A stretch of 64,000 nucleotides of DNA from Novosphingobium sp. 28-62-57 (lineage in GTDB: Bacteria > Pseudomonadota > Alphaproteobacteria > Sphingomonadales > Sphingomonadaceae). Each line of letters begins with the position of its first letter. The stretch's first letter is position 1. The translations under genes and the position numbers were made by a program. The stretch spans positions 62,001-126,000 of the forward strand of contig NCGO01000003.1 of the NCBI GenBank assembly GCA_002256985.1, written 5' to 3'. The notes below the pieces were generated by a model. It saw nothing but the letters and a program-made list of their open reading frames with translations, did no database searches and was not told the origin of the DNA. This document shows positions 24,854-34,174 of this stretch, one piece after another.

Positions 24854-25909
24854 ATGGCCCGAAAACTCCCCCGCGTCCAAGATGAGGCGCATCACCGGCC
24901 CGATCAGCAACGCCTGGCGCAACAGCAGCGCGCTGGCGCCGACAGGCGCGCAAGGGTGGAAGTCGAATTTGACGAACAGACCGTGCTTGGCGCGCTGTTT
25001 GGCCAGTTTGATACCAACCTTGTCCATATCGAGAACCGGCTGGGCGTGTACATTTCGGCGCGCGGCAACCGTGTGGTGATCGAAGGGCCGGATGATTCGG
25101 TCGCCCGCGCACGCGAAGTGCTCAAAGGCATGCACCAGCGTTTGCTGTCCGGGCTGGACCTTGATTCAGGCGCCGTCGATTCGCTGATTGCGATGAGCGT
25201 TGAGCCCACGCTGGAAGGCATCATTACCGGCGCACCGGGCGGCGCTCCACCGATCATGATCCGCACGCGCAAGAAAACCATCGTCCCGCGCTCTGCCACG
25301 CAGATCGAATATATGCGGGCGCTGGTCAGCAACGACGTGATCTTTGCGCTTGGTCCTGCAGGCACCGGAAAGACTTATGTCGCCGTGGCGCAGGCCGTGG
25401 CGCAACTCATGTCAGGCTCGGTCCAGCGGCTGATCCTGTCGCGCCCGGCGGTTGAGGCGGGTGAGCGGTTGGGCTTTCTGCCCGGCGACATGAAGGAAAA
25501 GGTCGATCCCTATCTGCGCCCGCTTTACGATGCGCTTTACGATTGCATGCCGCCCGAACAGGTGGAACGCCGCATCGCCAGCGCCGAAATCGAAATCGCG
25601 CCGATTGCCTTCATGCGCGGGCGGACGCTCGCCGATGCCTTTGTTATCCTTGATGAAGCGCAGAACACCACGCCTGCACAAATGAAGATGTTCCTCACCC
25701 GCTTTGGCCAGAACAGCCGCATGGTGGTGTGCGGCGATCCCAAGCAGGTCGATCTTCCCGGTGGCACAGCGGCCAGCGGCCTCAACGATGCGGTGCAGCG
25801 GTTGGAAGGCGTGGAAGGCATCGCCACCGTGCGCTTCAACACCGCAGACGTTGTGCGCCATCCAATCGTGGGCCGCATTGTCGAGGCTTATGAGGGGAAG
25901 GACGGTTGA
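24854..25909 (+). CDS. phoH: PhoH-like ATPase (YbeZ)
   Basis: A ~351-residue PhoH family P-loop protein, thought to act with YbeY in RNA metabolism. Start at the ATG at 24854, preceded by AAGGAG; the frame is open further upstream from a TTG but without homologous sequence. Motifs: a KH-like N-terminal part (ENRLGVYISARGNRVVIEGP), Walker A GPAGTGKTY, the LSRPAVEAGERLGFLPGD block and Walker B VILDEAQNTTP. The following gap to ybeY carries a large type E palindrome, so the two partners may be expressed at different levels. Confidence 0.94.
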   Translation: MARKLPRVQDEAHHRPDQQRLAQQQRAGADRRARVEVEFDEQTVLGALFGQFDTNLVHIENRLGVYISARGNRVVIEGPDDSVARAREVLKGMHQRLLSGLDLDSGAVDSLIAMSVEPTLEGIITGAPGGAPPIMIRTRKKTIVPRSATQIEYMRALVSNDVIFALGPAGTGKTYVAVAQAVAQLMSGSVQRLILSRPAVEAGERLGFLPGDMKEKVDPYLRPLYDALYDCMPPEQVERRIASAEIEIAPIAFMRGRTLADAFVILDEAQNTTPAQMKMFLTRFGQNSRMVVCGDPKQVDLPGGTAASGLNDAVQRLEGVEGIATVRFNTADVVRHPIVGRIVEAYEGKDG

Positions 25910-25921
25910 ACGTGTGCAGTC

Positions 25922-26035
25922 CTTCTCCCCCTCCTCTTCAGAGGAGGGGGCCGGGGGGTGGTGCTCTCCTTCCGGCAAATGCGCGCGGGGCACACCACCC
26001 CCAAACCCCCTCCTCTGAAGAGGAGGGGGCTTCAC
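25922..26035. repeat. Bipartite palindromic repeat, type E (CCCCCTCCTCTTCAGAGG)
   Basis: Two near-perfect hairpins, CCCCCTCCTCTTCAGAGGAG(GGGG) at 25927-25950 and CCCCCTCCTCTGAAGAGGAG(GGGG) at 26006-26029, flank an inner pair (GGGGGGTGGTG / CACCACCCCC). The element fills the phoH-ybeY gap completely, ending seven bases before the ybeY ATG, so it could mask the ybeY ribosome site in RNA. Confidence 0.87.
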
Positions 26036-26036
26036 G

Positions 26037-26540
26037 ATGACCGCACCCACACTTGAAATCGATATCGATCCCGTCTGGGGCGATGAAACCGATTGGGAGG
26101 CGCTGGCTAACCGCGCTGCAGAGGCCGCCGGGAAAATTGCTCCTGAACTCGCGCATGAAAACCTGCTGGTCAGCCTTGTGCTGGCCGACGACGAGGAAGT
26201 GCACACGCTGAACAAGCAGTGGCGCGCCAAGGACAAGCCAACCAATGTCCTGTCATTTCCGATGCTCTCGCGCGAAGAAGTGCTGCACGCCGCCGCCGAT
26301 GAAGGCGCACCGGGCATGCTGGGCGACATGATCCTCGCGCACGGTGTCTGCACGCGTGAAGCGGCGGAAAGAGGTGTCTCGACGCAAGTCCACGCGACCC
26401 ACCTGATTGTTCACGGCCTGCTGCATCTTGCAGGGTACGATCACGAACTGGGCGAGGCTGAGGCGGAGGAAATGGAGGAGTTGGAGCGGAAGACGCTTGC
26501 ACTGATGGGTATTGCCGACCCATATGCGGTCGAAGATTGA
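26037..26540 (+). CDS. ybeY: Endoribonuclease YbeY
   Basis: A 167-residue zinc endoribonuclease for 16S rRNA 3' processing and ribosome quality control. The metal motif is HGLLHLAGYDHELGEAEAEE (H-x3-H-x5-H). Also visible are LNKQWRAKDKPTNVLSFP and MLGDMILAHGVC. The stop is 19 bp before corC. Unusually, no free ribosome site is seen in front, because the upstream bases belong to a type E palindrome (AGGAGGGGGC is itself in the hairpin's right arm and could serve as the Shine-Dalgarno). Confidence 0.95.
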   Translation: MTAPTLEIDIDPVWGDETDWEALANRAAEAAGKIAPELAHENLLVSLVLADDEEVHTLNKQWRAKDKPTNVLSFPMLSREEVLHAAADEGAPGMLGDMILAHGVCTREAAERGVSTQVHATHLIVHGLLHLAGYDHELGEAEAEEMEELERKTLALMGIADPYAVED

Positions 26541-26559
26541 CCGCAAGGAGATTTGAGTA

Positions 26560-27501
26560 GTGCCCGAGGGCAATGACTCCACTGGCGAAAGCCGGTCGGG
26601 AGACGCAGACAGTAGCAATCGCACGCTATGGCGTGCGATCAGAGCGTTCTTCAAAGGGCCGGACCACGACCAGTCCCTGCGCGCGCAGATCGAAGAAGCG
26701 ATTGACGAGCATGAGGGCGAAAAGCCCCATTCCGGCCCAAGCAATGGCGATCTGGTGCCGCTTGAGCGCCAGATGTTGCGCAATCTGCTCCACTTCAGCG
26801 AACATGACGCCGATGACGTAGCGATCCCGCGCGGCGAGATTATTGCCGTTCCGGCATCGGCAACCTTCGACGAAATCGTCGCCGCCTTTGCCGACAATGG
26901 CCACAGCCGCCTGCCGGTCTATGGCGAATCGCTCGACGAGATTATCGGCATGATTCATGTAAAGGACGTGTTCGTGATCGTTGCGGGCATGCTCCTGTCC
27001 AACAAGCCCGCGCCGAAGGACTGGACCAGCCTGATGCGCCAGCCGTTGTTCGTGCCACAGGCACGGGGCGCGCTTGACGTATTGGCGGATATGCGCAGCA
27101 AGCGTACGCACTTGGCCGTGGTTATCGACGAATACTCCGGCACGGATGGCATCATCACCATCGAAGACCTCGTTGAGGAAATCATCGGCGAGATCGAAGA
27201 CGAGCATGACGATGCTCCACAGGAACTGCTGCAACGCATCGATCCCGAAACGTGGGATGCCGATGCTCGCGTCGAACTTGATGATGTTGCGCAAACTATT
27301 GATCCGCGTCTTGCCGAAGTGGAAGAAGACGTGGATACGCTTGGCGGCCTTGCAGTCGTATTGGCAGGCGAAGTGCCGCCTGTCGGGCGCGTGCTGGAAC
27401 ATGCCAGCGGCTGGCGGCTGGAAGTGACCGGGGGCGACGAACGCCGCCTCACCCGGCTTCGGCTGCACGCCCCGCGTGCCGGCACCGCGTTAGAAGAATA
27501 G
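26560..27501 (+). CDS. corC: Hemolysin C/CorC family protein with CBS pair
   Basis: A 313-residue cytoplasmic protein starting at a GTG nine bases after AAGGAG. Two CBS domains (VAIPRGEIIAVPASATFDEI..., GMIHVKDVFV..., FVPQARGALDVLADM, VVIDEYSGTDGIITIEDLVE) are followed by a CorC/HlyC transporter-associated domain (LDDVAQTIDPRLAEVEEDVD). It lacks the DUF21 membrane part, as in CorC. Proposed role: magnesium or cobalt efflux, or envelope maintenance. It closes the miaB/phoH/ybeY cluster. Confidence 0.92.
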   Translation: MPEGNDSTGESRSGDADSSNRTLWRAIRAFFKGPDHDQSLRAQIEEAIDEHEGEKPHSGPSNGDLVPLERQMLRNLLHFSEHDADDVAIPRGEIIAVPASATFDEIVAAFADNGHSRLPVYGESLDEIIGMIHVKDVFVIVAGMLLSNKPAPKDWTSLMRQPLFVPQARGALDVLADMRSKRTHLAVVIDEYSGTDGIITIEDLVEEIIGEIEDEHDDAPQELLQRIDPETWDADARVELDDVAQTIDPRLAEVEEDVDTLGGLAVVLAGEVPPVGRVLEHASGWRLEVTGGDERRLTRLRLHAPRAGTALEE

Positions 27502-27510
27502 GACGACAAG

Positions 27511-28392
27511 ATGATTCGCCGCCTTCCCCCTTTGCGATCGCTCGAGGCGTTCATTCGCGTCGTGCGCGCAGGGTCGGCCAAGACCGCTGCGGCTGAACTC
27601 GCGCTCAGCCCCTCGGCCCTGTCGCGCCGCCTTGGTGCGCTGGAGGATTTTGTCGCCAAGCCGCTGTTCGAACGCAAGCATCAGGCGCTTAAGCTAACCG
27701 AAGAGGGCCAGCAACTGTATGATGCGGTCGCCCCGTTGATTGACGAGATGGCAGACCGGGTGGACCGGCTGATCGATACCGGCAAGGTCATGCGCCTGCG
27801 CCTTGGCGTGCTGCCGCTGTTCGGCAGCCAGCGCCTGTTCCCGCGGCTGGGCGAGTTGCGCAAGCTTCACCCGCAATTGCACATCGACATCGATTCGGGC
27901 CACGCGGCTGAAACCAAGCTAGGCGATACTATCGACGCGGCCATCGTCCTGTCCGAAGGGCCGGACGCGTCGCTCCACTCGGTCCGGCTTGATCACAACC
28001 GCGTCCACGCGATCACGTCTGTCGCCATGGCCGAGGAACTGGGTGATCGGCCCGATGTGGCCAAGCTTTCGAAGCAGACGTTCCTTGTCCACAACGATCT
28101 GCCGATGAGCTTTGAGGCGTGGAAGAAAGCCCTCCACCTCGAAAAGCTGGAACCGGCTGCGATTGACCACTTTGATTCAGGCCAGTTGATCCTTGAAGCC
28201 GCTGCGCAGGGCCTTGGCATCGCGATCATGCATGACGATCACTACACGCGCAGCCACGATTCGCGGCTTGCCCGGCTCTATGATATCGACGTCGACAGCC
28301 CCTATTCCTACTGGTTCGTCTGCCGCCCCCGCGCCTTGCAATCACGCCCGGTGCGGCTGTTCCACGAATGGATGCTCAAGGCCGGGCTCTAA
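27511..28392 (+). CDS. LysR family transcriptional regulator (GcvA-like)
   Basis: A 293-residue LysR regulator. The N-terminal winged helix-turn-helix is PLRSLEAFIRVVRAGSAKTA followed by ALSPSALSRRLGALEDFVAK. The effector-binding domain contains ILEAAAQGLGIAI. This start pattern and the C-terminal RLFHEWMLKA resemble the GcvA subgroup. It starts ten bases after corC, so it may be cotranscribed. Its end overlaps the convergent GGCT-like gene by four bases. No target can be named. Confidence 0.9.
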   Translation: MIRRLPPLRSLEAFIRVVRAGSAKTAAAELALSPSALSRRLGALEDFVAKPLFERKHQALKLTEEGQQLYDAVAPLIDEMADRVDRLIDTGKVMRLRLGVLPLFGSQRLFPRLGELRKLHPQLHIDIDSGHAAETKLGDTIDAAIVLSEGPDASLHSVRLDHNRVHAITSVAMAEELGDRPDVAKLSKQTFLVHNDLPMSFEAWKKALHLEKLEPAAIDHFDSGQLILEAAAQGLGIAIMHDDHYTRSHDSRLARLYDIDVDSPYSYWFVCRPRALQSRPVRLFHEWMLKAGL

Positions 28393-28841
28393 TTTTCCCC
28401 GCAACCAAACGCACGCAGGCCGCGCTGGCGCTGCCACGCGGTAAAGTCTCCGCGGGCAATCACCGTTAGCCCCGGATGACATGGCCGGTTGTGGAGATAG
28501 GCCTGTGCCATGACCCAGCCCCGGCCTGGGACCCGCACCCTGATAGCGCGGCGCACATATTCCGACCGACCACGATTGCGCGGATTATACGTTTCATAGG
28601 CATCAAGGGACCGCAGATGACGCGCCGAAAACCGTGGCCCGCTCCGGTACAGCCGCCCTGCCACTCTGCCCCGGCCTGCACATAGCACCGGATACCAGCC
28701 ATCGGTGCCCCGCACCGCGCGCAAGGCTCCGCGAACCGTTGCTCGCCAACTGCCCTCCATCAGCGGCAGCATGGCGTGGTTTACCGGATTGTCGTGATCC
28801 TCGCTGAGCGTTCCGTAGAAAAAGAACCACGTTCGGTGCAT
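28389..28841 (-). CDS. Gamma-glutamylcyclotransferase-like protein
   Basis: A 150-residue protein of the GGCT/AIG2 fold starting at the ATG at 28841 (MHRTWFFFYGTLSEDHDNP). The nucleotide or glutamyl loop YGTL and the later SLDAYETYNPRNRGRSEYVR with a catalytic-type Glu are present. It would act on gamma-glutamyl amines or peptides. The frame continues upstream into hisN, but that part is a shadow. It lies 19 bp downstream of hisN in the same direction, so the two are probably an operon. Confidence 0.83.
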   Translation of the reverse strand: MHRTWFFFYGTLSEDHDNPVNHAMLPLMEGSWRATVRGALRAVRGTDGWYPVLCAGRGRVAGRLYRSGPRFSARHLRSLDAYETYNPRNRGRSEYVRRAIRVRVPGRGWVMAQAYLHNRPCHPGLTVIARGDFTAWQRQRGLRAFGCGEN

Positions 28842-28860
28842 GGCTGCGTTCTGGCTGGCG

Positions 28861-29640
28861 TCAGTGGTGGCAGGCCAGCGCTTCGACCACATCTTCCAGC
28901 CGAGCCGGATCACCCACGGCAATGACATGGCCATCCGACCCGGCGTGAAGCGGGTCGCCGTTCCAGTCGGCCATCGTGCCCCCTGCCCCTTCAACGATGG
29001 GAACGAGCGCGGCCCAATCATGCAGTTTCAGGCCGGCTTCGCACACCACATCAAGCTGGCCGGTGGCCAGCATCGCATAGTTGTAGCAATCGCCGCCCAT
29101 CACCATGCGCTTGTGATCGGTCTTTGCGGCAAGGCCCATGAAGTGCGCACCATCATGGTCGTCAAAATAGTGCGGCCCGGTGGTTGCCAGCGTGGCATCG
29201 GACAGATCACGGCACAGGCGCGTGCGCACCGGGTTGCCGTTCAGCGTTGTGGGCTTTCCCATCGCCCCAACCCAGCGTTCACCGGTGATCGGCTGATCGA
29301 GCACGCCCAGCACCGGAAAACCCTCAACCACCAGCGCAATCAGCGTGCCGAAAATTGGCCGCCCTGCAAGGAACCCAGCGGTGCCATCAATCGGATCGAG
29401 CACCCAACTGCGCCCGGATGAGCCTGCGGTTGAACCAAACTCTTCGCCGATCACCGTATCGCGCGGCACTTCGGCAGTGAGGATGCGGCGCATCGCCTCT
29501 TCGGCCTCACGATCAGCCAGTGTTACCGGCGTGGCATCGCCTTTGCGCTCTGCCACAACGGTGCGGAAATGCGGGCGGATGGCCGCTGCTGCCGCATCGG
29601 CGAGCCGCATGGCGATGGCGATATCCTGATCAAGTTTCAT
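28861..29640 (-). CDS. hisN: Histidinol-phosphatase of the inositol monophosphatase family (HisN)
   Basis: A 259-residue metal-dependent phosphatase. The motifs are IGEEFG (Glu), WVLDPIDGTAGFLAGRPIF (DPxDGT) and LKLHDWAALVPIVEGAGG (hDWAA), which define the IMPase family. The GFLAGRP segment and the GLKLHDWAALVPIVEGAGG end match the HisN branch, which supplies the histidinol phosphate phosphatase step of histidine synthesis in Alphaproteobacteria and Actinobacteria. The other his genes are elsewhere. A GGCT-like gene follows. Confidence 0.9.
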   Translation of the reverse strand: MKLDQDIAIAMRLADAAAAAIRPHFRTVVAERKGDATPVTLADREAEEAMRRILTAEVPRDTVIGEEFGSTAGSSGRSWVLDPIDGTAGFLAGRPIFGTLIALVVEGFPVLGVLDQPITGERWVGAMGKPTTLNGNPVRTRLCRDLSDATLATTGPHYFDDHDGAHFMGLAAKTDHKRMVMGGDCYNYAMLATGQLDVVCEAGLKLHDWAALVPIVEGAGGTMADWNGDPLHAGSDGHVIAVGDPARLEDVVEALACHH

Positions 29641-29806
29641 GGCACGGCTGTGCCTCCCACCCTTGGCAAGGTCAACCCGAAGTGGATAAATTGCAGCATG
29701 GACAAGACGCGAACCGCCAATTCAGACTGCAGTGACTTCAGACACAGATGCGGCAGCGGATGATCACTAGACCGTCACACGCAACAATGGTGGGGGCACC
29801 TTAGCA

Positions 29807-30766
29807 GTGACACGAAGCAGCAGGTGGAATGCGGATAGATTACCCGGCGTAGATCGCGCCATCGCTTCACCCAATGCCACGCGCGATGGGCAGCCCATTT
29901 CCTTCAGTCGCGCCCCGTCGGCCGATCTCGAACGCTGGATCGGCCGCTTTTATGTCACCATCGTTGACACGCCACCCGATCATCACCTCGAATGCGGACT
30001 GTTGAGCGATTTTGCCTGCATCCGCATACAGCTGCGCGGACGGTGGCAGGCAAACACCGCCGATGGGATCAAGACCGCAGATAACGCCGCGATGCTGTTT
30101 GGCCCGCAATCGCACCGCATGCCGGTTAGCGTGGCGGGCAGCTTTACCAGCGTGGGCGCCTTTCTGCGTCCGGGCGTGTGCCATGCCCTGAACGGCCCGA
30201 AACTGGCGGATCTGGTCGACCGGCTTGAGCATTTTGCGGATATCGGCCTGCCGGGGCAGCGCTGGCTGACGATGTTCGACCCCCAAGGTTCGCCTGAAGA
30301 CTGGGTGCAGTCGATGGAATATGAAATGCGCTGCCTGATCGCAGAGCGTGCCGTGCGCGAGCCTGATCCCATCTCTGCGCGGTTTGAGGCTGCCGCCTTT
30401 TCCGATCCGACCATCAGCGTGGCCAAACTGGCCGAGGATTTCGGCGTGGAGCAGCGCCGCCTTGAACGCATCGTTCGCCGCGACTTTGGCATGGCCCCCA
30501 AGCAGGTGCTGCGCCGCGCGCGCGCGCTGGATATGGCCAGCCACTTGCGCGGCGTGGCCGATCATGCCGAGGCCGAGGCGATTGCGCTGCGCTATTACGA
30601 CCAGAGCCACCTGATCCGCGAATTCACCGAACTGTTCGGGATGAGCCCGCGCCAATTCGTCGAACGCCCGCAACCGCTGATGACATTGGGCCTGGAAACG
30701 CGGCAGGCGCGCAGGCTGGAGACGATCCGCAGGCTGGAGCCCGGCGAAGTCAAGCCTTGGGAATGA
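29807..30766 (+). CDS. AraC family transcriptional regulator
   Basis: A 319-residue regulator from a GTG start; no in-frame ATG gives a better start. The C-terminal DNA-binding domain covers residues ~205-290: ISVAKLAEDFGVEQRRLERI (first helix-turn-helix) and AIALRYYDQSHLIREFTELF followed by GMSPRQFVERPQ (second). The N-terminal 200 residues have no recognised ligand motif, but a cupin-like pattern (HLECGLLSDFACIRIQLRG, FGPQSHRMPV) is visible. Targets are unknown. The 165 bp upstream hold no recognised feature. Confidence 0.9.
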   Translation: MTRSSRWNADRLPGVDRAIASPNATRDGQPISFSRAPSADLERWIGRFYVTIVDTPPDHHLECGLLSDFACIRIQLRGRWQANTADGIKTADNAAMLFGPQSHRMPVSVAGSFTSVGAFLRPGVCHALNGPKLADLVDRLEHFADIGLPGQRWLTMFDPQGSPEDWVQSMEYEMRCLIAERAVREPDPISARFEAAAFSDPTISVAKLAEDFGVEQRRLERIVRRDFGMAPKQVLRRARALDMASHLRGVADHAEAEAIALRYYDQSHLIREFTELFGMSPRQFVERPQPLMTLGLETRQARRLETIRRLEPGEVKPWE

Positions 30767-30807
30767 TCGCAGTTGCCAGTTTTCAGTGCGCCGCCTAGGC
30801 CAGCGCC

Positions 30808-31155
30808 ATGGCAAGGGCTGACCGTCTCGAACGTCTCGACAATCGCCGCTCCGAACTGGAAGCGGACTATCTGGCTGCGCTAATCGCCGCGCTGGAAGTG
30901 ACCGCAGCGGGAAAATGGGGGCTGTTCGATCACAACGCCGACAAGATCATGCGCGCCGCCACCGCCCCGGTGATCGAAAACCTGACCGAGTTGGCCGACG
31001 AGATTGCCGAAGCGCGCGAGCAATTGTTCATGGAACCGTTCGCGCTGCATGATGAATTCATGGCCGCGCGCGGCAGGCCCCCAGCAAATGCCGTCGGCGA
31101 ACCCAAACAAGCGCGGGCATGGCTGGAGCGGTTGAGGTTGGCTACGAAGACCTGA
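30808..31155 (+). CDS. Conserved hypothetical protein
   Basis: A 115-residue protein (MARADRLERLDNRRSELEAD...) of helical, charged composition, with YLAALIAALEVTAAGKWGLF and DEIAEAREQLFMEPFALHDE. No domain was recognised. It follows the AraC regulator by 41 bp and is followed by type C repeats, so it may be the second gene of that unit. Coding quality is normal for the genome, and the alternative minus-strand frame is poorer. Confidence 0.7.
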   Translation: MARADRLERLDNRRSELEADYLAALIAALEVTAAGKWGLFDHNADKIMRAATAPVIENLTELADEIAEAREQLFMEPFALHDEFMAARGRPPANAVGEPKQARAWLERLRLATKT

Positions 31156-31184
31156 AATCTTACGCTTCAGGATCATCCCTAAAT

Positions 31185-31317
31185 CCGCTCACCCTGAGCC
31201 TGTCGAAGGGTGCTAGCACAAGCGTAGTGCAAGATGCTTCGACAAGCTCAGCATGAGCGGGTCAGGGAACACTGAAAAACCTCAACCCCGCTCGTCCTGA
31301 GCCTGTCGAAGGACGCA
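31185..31317. repeat. Palindromic repeat, type C (one full and one half copy)
   Basis: CCGCTCACCCTGAGCCTGTC(GAAGG) pairs with GCTTCGACAAGCTCAGCATG(AGCGG) at 31185-31260; the half unit ACCCCGCTCGTCCTGAGCCT(GTCGAAGGACG) follows at 31285-31317. They occupy the convergent gap before prs. Confidence 0.85.
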
Positions 31318-31391
31318 CTCACAACGTCTGATGTTTCGAGAGGATCAGGCTGCGCGGGCTTTGGAAAGCGGGACTCCGGGCCTTCGCTACC

Positions 31392-32327
31392 TCAATCAAA
31401 CAGGCTGGAAACCGAGCTTTCATCGGCAATGCGGCGCACGGCTTCACCGATCAGCGGCGCAATCGTCAGCACGCGGATGCGGTCCGACAATGTCGTTGCC
31501 TCGGTCGGCATGATCGTATCGGTGATCACCAGTTCCTTGAGCGCCGAATTGCTGACCCTCGCCACTGCGCCGCCCGACAGCACGCCGTGGCTGATATAGG
31601 CCGAAACGCCCGCGGCCCCAGCATCCATCAGCGCTTGCGCGGCGTTGCACAGCGTACCGCCCGAATCGATGATGTCATCGATCAGGATGCACATGCGGCC
31701 TTTCACATCACCGATGATGTTCATCACTTCGGACTGGCCGGGCCGGTCACGCCGCTTATCCACAATCGCCAGCGGTGCGTTGTTCAGGCGCTTGGCCAAA
31801 GACCGCGCGCGGACAACGCCGCCCACGTCAGGCGATACGACCATCAATTCCTGCGAGCCATAACGCGTCTGAATATCCGCCGCCATGACCGGCGCGGCAA
31901 ACAGGTTGTCGGTCGGAATATCGAAAAAGCCCTGAATCTGCCCTGCATGCAGATCCACTGCCAGCACGCGGTCGGCGCCTGCCTCGGTGATCAAATTGGC
32001 CACCAGTTTGGCCGAAATCGGCGTGCGCGGCCCCGGCTTGCGGTCTTGCCGGGCATAGCCGAAATAGGGCACAACCGCCGTGATCCGCTTTGCCGAAGCG
32101 CGGCGCAGCGCATCGATGCAGATCAGCAGTTCCATCAGGTTGTCGTTGGCAGGATAGGCCGTGGACTGAACCACGAACACGTCTTCGCCGCGCACATTCT
32201 CGTGAATTTCCACGAAAACTTCTTCATCGGCAAAGCGGCGCACGCTGGCATCGGTCAGCGGAATTTCGAGATAGGCCGCAATGGCGCGGGCGAGCGGCAA
32301 GTTTGAGTTGCCAGCCATGATCTTCAT
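31392..32327 (-). CDS. prs: Ribose-phosphate pyrophosphokinase
   Basis: A 311-residue PRPP synthase making the precursor of nucleotides, histidine, tryptophan and NAD. The start at 32327 ([20 protein letters not shown]) has GAGGG ten bases upstream; a longer frame upstream lacks family similarity. Motifs: [53 protein letters not shown], and the PRPP loop [14 protein letters not shown]. It diverges from nadE, an NAD-synthesis gene, across 101 bp. Confidence 0.97.
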   Translation of the reverse strand: MKIMAGNSNLPLARAIAAYLEIPLTDASVRRFADEEVFVEIHENVRGEDVFVVQSTAYPANDNLMELLICIDALRRASAKRITAVVPYFGYARQDRKPGPRTPISAKLVANLITEAGADRVLAVDLHAGQIQGFFDIPTDNLFAAPVMAADIQTRYGSQELMVVSPDVGGVVRARSLAKRLNNAPLAIVDKRRDRPGQSEVMNIIGDVKGRMCILIDDIIDSGGTLCNAAQALMDAGAAGVSAYISHGVLSGGAVARVSNSALKELVITDTIMPTEATTLSDRIRVLTIAPLIGEAVRRIADESSVSSLFD

Positions 32328-32428
32328 GCGTGCGATTCCCTCGAATTCGGTCCCCAACGCGCCCTTAGCCCAAGATGACAGGTTTGCAACTCTTGCGGGG
32401 ATCATGCGTTGCAGCCTAGTGATTACCC

Positions 32429-34096
32429 ATGGCCGAAACACTCCGCATAACCCTCGCCCAGCTCAACCAGTCGGTTGGCGATCTTGCCGCCAATGCCGCG
32501 GCCATGCTCGCCGTGCGCGAGAGGGCGCGTGATGCGGATCTGATCGTTTTTCCCGAACTGCAACTGATCGGATACCCGCCGGAGGATCTGATCATGAAGC
32601 CCGCGCTGATTGCCCGGGCTGCGCTGGAATTGGAAAAGCTGGCACAAGTCACTGCCGATGGCGGCCCGGCCATGCTGGTCGGCTCGGTCTTCGTGCGCGA
32701 TGGCGATCTGCACAATGGCGTTGCGCTGCTTGATGGCGGGCGCATTGCCGCCACCCGCTTCAAGTATGAACTGCCCAACTACGGCACGTTCGATGAAAAG
32801 CGCTACTTCATGCCCGGCCCCCTGCCTGAACCGGTGCTGTTCAAGGGCGCAATGCTGGGCCTGCCGATTTGCGAGGATATCTGGCACCCTGACGTATGCC
32901 GCCATCTGGCCGATCAAGGCGCCGAGATTTTCATCTGCGTCAACGGCAGCCCATATGAGATCGACAAGGACGTGCTACGCATCGATGGCGTGGCCAAGCG
33001 CCGCGCGATCGATACCGGCATTCCGCTGGCCTATGTCAACCGCGTTGGCGGGCAGGATGAACTCGTGTTCGATGGTGCCAGCTTCGTCGTTGGCCCCGAA
33101 GGCGCACTGTGGGTGCAGATGCCCGATTGGGAAGAATCCATCGTCACCACCGTCTGGACCCAGACCGCGCGCGGCTCCGGCTCGCGCTGGCGGTGCGAGG
33201 CGGGCGACGTCCACGATCTGGCCGAACACCCCGAGGACATCTACTGCGCCATGGTTCTGGCCCTGCGCGATTATGTGAACAAGAATCGCTTTTCGGGCGT
33301 GGTGCTCGGCCTTTCGGGCGGTATCGATTCGGCGATCTGCGCCGCCATCGCGGTCGATGCGCTGGGTGCGGACCGCGTGTGGTGCGTGATGATGCCCAGC
33401 CGCTATACCAGCACCGAAAGCCTTGAGGACGCCGAAGGCTGCGCCAACATGCTCGGCGTGCGGCTTGATACCGTGCCGATTTCCCCCGCTGTCGATGCCT
33501 TCGATGGCATGCTCGCCCCGGTCTTTGTCGGCAAACAGCCCGACCTTGCCGAAGAGAATATCCAGTCACGCATCCGCGGCGTCACGCTGATGGCGTTGTC
33601 GAACAAGTTCGGCCCGATGCTGGTCACCACTGGCAACAAGAGCGAGATGAGCGTGGGCTACGCCACGATCTATGGCGACATGAACGGCGGCTACAACCCG
33701 CTGAAGGATGCCTACAAGACAACCGTCTTCGCTGTGTCCGAATGGCGCAATCACAATCGCCCCAAGATCGGCCTCGGGCCCGATGGCCCGGTCATGCCGC
33801 AACGGATCATCACCAAGCCACCCAGCGCCGAACTGCGCCCAGACCAGAAGGATTCGGATTCGCTGCCACCCTACGACGTGCTCGATGCGATCCTGCTGGG
33901 GCTGGTGGAGAACGAGAAGAGCGTCGATCAAGTCGTTGCCGAGGGGCACGACCGCGCCACCGTGGTCCGCGTGGAACGTCTCCTCCACCTTGCCGAATAC
34001 AAGCGCCGTCAGGCTCCTCCGGGCGTAAAGCTGGGAGCGCGCAACTATGGCCGTGACCGGCGCTATCCGATCACCCACAGCTTCCGCACGGGCTGA
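32429..34096 (+). CDS. nadE: Glutamine-dependent NAD+ synthetase
   Basis: A 555-residue two-domain enzyme amidating nicotinic acid adenine dinucleotide. The N-terminal nitrilase-type glutaminase has Glu in [15 protein letters not shown], Lys in [10 protein letters not shown] and Cys in [12 protein letters not shown]. The C-terminal synthetase has the P-loop [40 protein letters not shown] and the [20 protein letters not shown] segment. All three catalytic residues of the glutaminase triad are present. Fur-type boxes begin just after its stop. Confidence 0.97.
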   Translation: MAETLRITLAQLNQSVGDLAANAAAMLAVRERARDADLIVFPELQLIGYPPEDLIMKPALIARAALELEKLAQVTADGGPAMLVGSVFVRDGDLHNGVALLDGGRIAATRFKYELPNYGTFDEKRYFMPGPLPEPVLFKGAMLGLPICEDIWHPDVCRHLADQGAEIFICVNGSPYEIDKDVLRIDGVAKRRAIDTGIPLAYVNRVGGQDELVFDGASFVVGPEGALWVQMPDWEESIVTTVWTQTARGSGSRWRCEAGDVHDLAEHPEDIYCAMVLALRDYVNKNRFSGVVLGLSGGIDSAICAAIAVDALGADRVWCVMMPSRYTSTESLEDAEGCANMLGVRLDTVPISPAVDAFDGMLAPVFVGKQPDLAEENIQSRIRGVTLMALSNKFGPMLVTTGNKSEMSVGYATIYGDMNGGYNPLKDAYKTTVFAVSEWRNHNRPKIGLGPDGPVMPQRIITKPPSAELRPDQKDSDSLPPYDVLDAILLGLVENEKSVDQVVAEGHDRATVVRVERLLHLAEYKRRQAPPGVKLGARNYGRDRRYPITHSFRTG

Positions 34097-34100
34097 CCTA

Positions 34101-34121
34101 TTTGCGAACGATTCTCATTGA
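34101..34121. promoter_or_regulatory. Fur box 1 (inverted)
   Basis: TTTGCGAACGATTCTCATTGA, read on the minus strand, is TCAATGAGAATCGTTCGCAAA, close to the Fur box of Caulobacter and sphingomonads (TGAGAATCATTCGCA type). It overlaps the TTGACG -35 hexamer at 34118. A second box with the same 13-mer in opposite orientation is at 34144-34162. Confidence 0.7.
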
Positions 34122-34146
34122 CGCATCGGAGCGCCTGACTTAGCTT
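34118..34146 (+). promoter_or_regulatory. Sigma-70-like promoter of the Fur-box gene
   Basis: TTGACG (34118-34123), a 17-bp spacer, and TAGCTT (34141-34146) form a plausible promoter for the gene at 34175. Fur box 1 covers the -35 element and box 2 covers the -10 element and start point, the arrangement expected for iron repression. Confidence 0.6.
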
Positions 34147-34162
34147 GCGAATCGTTCGCAAC
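34144..34162. promoter_or_regulatory. Fur box 2 (perfect dyad)
   Basis: TTGCGAATCGTTCGCAA (34145-34161) has 7-bp perfect arms around TCG. It shares GAATCGTTCGCAA with box 1 in the opposite orientation and lies just upstream of the ribosome site of the gene at 34175. Confidence 0.7.
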
Positions 34163-34174
34163 AAAGGATGCGCA

